Assembly: GCF_015476655.1 (NCBI RefSeq)
Contig: NZ_JABFHF010000002.1
Coordinates: forward strand, 293,435 to 357,434
DNA from: Aquiflexum lacus
GTDB lineage: Bacteria > Bacteroidota > Bacteroidia > Cytophagales > Cyclobacteriaceae
Reading direction: 5' to 3'
Length of the DNA stretch: 64,000 nt
This document shows, piece by piece, positions 61,767-64,000 of this stretch. Below the pieces are notes generated by a model. It was not told the DNA's origin and searched no databases. It saw nothing but the letters and a program-made list of their open reading frames with translations. The translations under genes and the position numbers were made by a program. Each line of letters starts with the position of its first letter. Positions within the stretch are counted from its first letter, which is position 1.

Positions 61767-63737
61767 ATGAGGACTTTAAAGCTTTTCATTCTAACTGTCA
61801 TAACCTTAGGCATTGGCCCGCTAAATGCTCAATCTGACTTGATAAGGCTTGAGCCTGTCAGCTTTTCCCAAGTTACCATCACAGACAGTTTTTGGAAGCC
61901 AAAACTGGAAAAAGTAGCCAATACCACTTTACAGGTCTGCATCCAACAAACAGAGGTGGAAACCGGTCGGATCCGTAATTTCGAAAAAGCAGCAAGACGG
62001 GCAAATGAAAAGCATGAGGGGATTTATTACGATGACAGTGATGTCTACAAAGCCTTGGAAGCCATTGCTTACTCTTTGAAAAACCATTCAGATACTGATT
62101 TGGAGGCAAAAGCGGATGAGTGGATTGATAAAATTGCCGCTGCCCAGGAAGAAGATGGCTATATCAATACTTTCTATACCTTGACCGGATTGGAAAGCAG
62201 GTGGAAAGACATGGACAAACACGAGGCTTATTGTGCAGGGCATTTGATAGAAGCTGGCGTGGCTTATTATCAGACCACCGGAAAAAGAAAATTATTGGAT
62301 GTGGGGATCAAAATGGCTGACCATATCGATCAGCAATTCAGACAAAACAATACCCCTTGGGTTGTTGGCCATCAGGAAATAGAATTGGCTTTGGTCAAAT
62401 TGTATAAAGTCACCGATGAGGAAAAGTATCTGGAATTGTCCGATTGGTTTTTGGACCAAAGGGGTAGGGGACATGGTGTAGGTGCGATTTGGAATAATCC
62501 ACATTGGGGGCCAAAATATGCCCAAGATGATGTCCCTGTCAAAGATCAGAAAGAAATTACAGGTCATGCGGTCAGGGCCATGTATATGTATACCGGTGCT
62601 GCCGATGTAGGTGCCGCCAAAAAAGATGATGGTTATATGGATGCCATGAAGACAGTTTGGGAGGATGTAGTTCATAGAAACATGTACATCACGGGAGGAA
62701 TAGGTTCTTCGGGCAGCAATGAGGGTTTTTCAGTGGATTACGACCTTCCCAACGAGCGGGCCTACAGTGAGACCTGTGCTTCGGTAGGTATGGTTTTCTG
62801 GAACCAAAGAATGAATTCCTTGGAAGGAGATTCCAAATATGTGGACGTTTTGGAACGAAGTCTGTACAATGCGGCCCTGGATGGATTGAGCTTGAAAGGG
62901 GACAGCTTTTTTTATGGAAATCCCTTGGCTTCCAATGGACAACATTCCCGCAGGGCTTGGTTTGGTACAGCTTGCTGTCCTTCCAATATTTCACGTTTAG
63001 TGGCATCAGTCGGTGATTATATCTACGCCACTTCTGAGAATACCATTTGGGTCAATCTATTTATTGGGAGCAGTACAACTTTTCAAATGGGTAAAGTTGA
63101 GGTTCCATTTGAAATGAGTACCAATTATCCCTTGGATGGTGAGATTACAATTACCATGAATCCCCCAAAAAAGACTCAATATGCATTGAAAATGAGGTTG
63201 CCGGGTTGGGCAAGGGAGGAAGCCGTACCTGGTGGATTGTACCAGTTTGAAGGAAAAAGCAAAATGACTTATTCGGTAATGCTGAACGGCAGACCTGTGC
63301 CACATAATCTCGAAAACGGATATATTACCATTGACAGGAAGTGGAGTATGGAAGATGTCATCACTTACAAACTACCTATGGAAGTCAGGAAAATCAGGTC
63401 AAGAAATGAAGTAGAGGCCAATCAGGATAGGATTGCATTGCAAAGAGGTCCAATGGTTTATTGTGTAGAAGGTGCAGATAATGGAGGAAAAGCTTGGAAT
63501 ATCGTCGTACCTGAAAACAGTAGTTTTGAGGCAGTAGAGTATACAGTTCTTCAGGAAAAAGTGATGGCTATTCAGGGTGATGTCAATGTAGTGACAGTGG
63601 CTGAAGATGGAAATAGTGTACTCACCAAAAAACAAAAAATCACTGCTATTCCTTATTACACTTGGGCCAATCGTGGTGCCAATGAAATGCAGGTTTGGTT
63701 GCCGACCAAAGTGAAGGAATTGAAGGTGAATTATTGA
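61767..63737 (+). CDS. GH127 (beta-L-arabinofuranosidase) family protein, secreted
   Basis: This is a 656-residue protein with a signal peptide ending LNAQ. It belongs to GH127/DUF1680. The zinc-thiolate site of the family can be read: Glu319 (SNEGF), Cys337 (SETCASVG), and the pair Cys403-Cys404 (GTACCPSN). HLIEAGVAYYQTTGK and EITGHAVRAMYMYTGAADV are typical (alpha/alpha)6 barrel segments. It removes terminal L-arabinofuranose from glycans or glycoproteins. It stands alone in the window. Confidence 0.95.
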   Translation: MRTLKLFILTVITLGIGPLNAQSDLIRLEPVSFSQVTITDSFWKPKLEKVANTTLQVCIQQTEVETGRIRNFEKAARRANEKHEGIYYDDSDVYKALEAIAYSLKNHSDTDLEAKADEWIDKIAAAQEEDGYINTFYTLTGLESRWKDMDKHEAYCAGHLIEAGVAYYQTTGKRKLLDVGIKMADHIDQQFRQNNTPWVVGHQEIELALVKLYKVTDEEKYLELSDWFLDQRGRGHGVGAIWNNPHWGPKYAQDDVPVKDQKEITGHAVRAMYMYTGAADVGAAKKDDGYMDAMKTVWEDVVHRNMYITGGIGSSGSNEGFSVDYDLPNERAYSETCASVGMVFWNQRMNSLEGDSKYVDVLERSLYNAALDGLSLKGDSFFYGNPLASNGQHSRRAWFGTACCPSNISRLVASVGDYIYATSENTIWVNLFIGSSTTFQMGKVEVPFEMSTNYPLDGEITITMNPPKKTQYALKMRLPGWAREEAVPGGLYQFEGKSKMTYSVMLNGRPVPHNLENGYITIDRKWSMEDVITYKLPMEVRKIRSRNEVEANQDRIALQRGPMVYCVEGADNGGKAWNIVVPENSSFEAVEYTVLQEKVMAIQGDVNVVTVAEDGNSVLTKKQKITAIPYYTWANRGANEMQVWLPTKVKELKVNY

Positions 63738-63887
63738 GGAGTTCGTGCCGATTACATTTCTGGAGAAGAAAGATATATAACGTGAGATTTGAGACGACTT
63801 TTCCGTAGCTAATGAGGAATATGATTAAAGAGAACGAAACGATAGAATATGAATAGACGCCTTAGGACTGGAAAAAGGTTTTCCTTG

Positions 63888-63954
63888 TCATTTCGACGAA
63901 GGAGAAATCTGTTTTGCCTTCAGGTTTATAGATTTCTCCCTACGGTCGAAATGA
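63888..63954. repeat. Dispersed inverted-repeat element
   Basis: A hairpin has arms at 63888-63910 and about 63930-63954, each containing TCATTTCGAC...GGAGAAATCT or its reverse with two indels, around a loop of about 19 nt. Elements of this look are scattered in many Bacteroidota intergenic regions. A degraded relative is at 61590-61660. It may act as a terminator or be a non-autonomous mobile remnant. Confidence 0.6.
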
Positions 63955-64000
63955 ATTGTGTTTAAAGTCAAGTATTGATCCAAATATTATTTTGCAATAG

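Overview
The window looks like a chromosomal segment of a Bacteroidota species, most likely Cytophagales/Cyclobacteriaceae (the Algoriphagus-Cyclobacterium-Echinicola-Aquiflexum neighbourhood). The reasons are the gene families present (BtuB/BtuG-type B12 uptake, DUF6807/PmoA-like, ThuA, DUF1080, GH127 and PVC-type cytochrome proteins), the moderately AT-rich composition, promoter elements of the Bacteroidota form TAnnTTTG, weak Shine-Dalgarno signals, and many lipoproteins with a Cys close to the N terminus. The species assignment is inference. No insertion sequence, prophage, CRISPR array or rRNA operon was seen.

Layout. 1-5.6 kb: three Fic-family genes on the minus strand, two of them with conspicuous repeat arrays at the promoter, plus a penicillin-acylase-type lipoprotein. 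5.6-7 kb: tRNA-Asn, a broken 5' copy of it carrying a palindrome, and a membrane protein. 7-14.7 kb: a molybdenum hydroxylase pair (2Fe-2S plus Mo subunit) and a sugar-modification group (ThuA, DUF6807, two Gfo/Idh/MocA-like proteins). 14.7-23.4 kb: an AAA/DUF4143 ATPase behind an exact 32-bp-period dyad array, a YiiX-like hydrolase, PolX with a degenerate polymerase centre, an EVE protein, pyrR-pyrB, and a HEPN/MNT-type pair. 23.5-31.2 kb: a cobalamin uptake locus with btuB-btuG on the minus strand behind a cobalamin riboswitch, and divergent btuF-btuC-btuD. A frameshifted DUF4160 gene and a DUF2442 gene sit between btuC and btuD. 31.2-33.2 kb: small accessory genes (orphan MNT nucleotidyltransferase, agmatine-deiminase-like protein, DUF6398-like protein).

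33.4-46.7 kb: a GMC oxidoreductase with its gluconate-dehydrogenase-subunit-3-like partner, a membrane-anchored HTH protein, AlkB, an EamA exporter and a DUF1080 lipoprotein. Then comes a tight plus-strand operon of five genes joined by four successive 4-nt ATGA overlaps (small membrane protein, SSS symporter, GH88-like hydrolase, old-yellow-enzyme-like reductase, SDR), followed by a sulfatase. It reads as an uptake-and-catabolism unit for a sulfated or unsaturated uronic-acid-type glycan, which is inference. 46.7-49.5 kb: a 1-Cys peroxiredoxin gene lies between two copies of a roughly 290-nt minus-strand element. Each copy has its own TAnnTTTG promoter and intrinsic terminator, and the two copies differ by compensatory changes. 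This is a strong candidate for a twin structured non-coding RNA. 49.5-63.7 kb: sugar-related genes (cupin, PLC-like phosphodiesterase, PhyH dioxygenase with a divergent AraC regulator, GntP permease, SDR, NagB-like deaminase, sialidase, polysaccharide deacetylase, a large PVC-type cytochrome, GH127 arabinofuranosidase).

The best candidates for something undescribed are the twin ncRNA, the 32-bp phased operator array of the AAA/DUF4143 gene together with the analogous arrays at the fic genes, and the five-gene ATGA-coupled catabolic operon.
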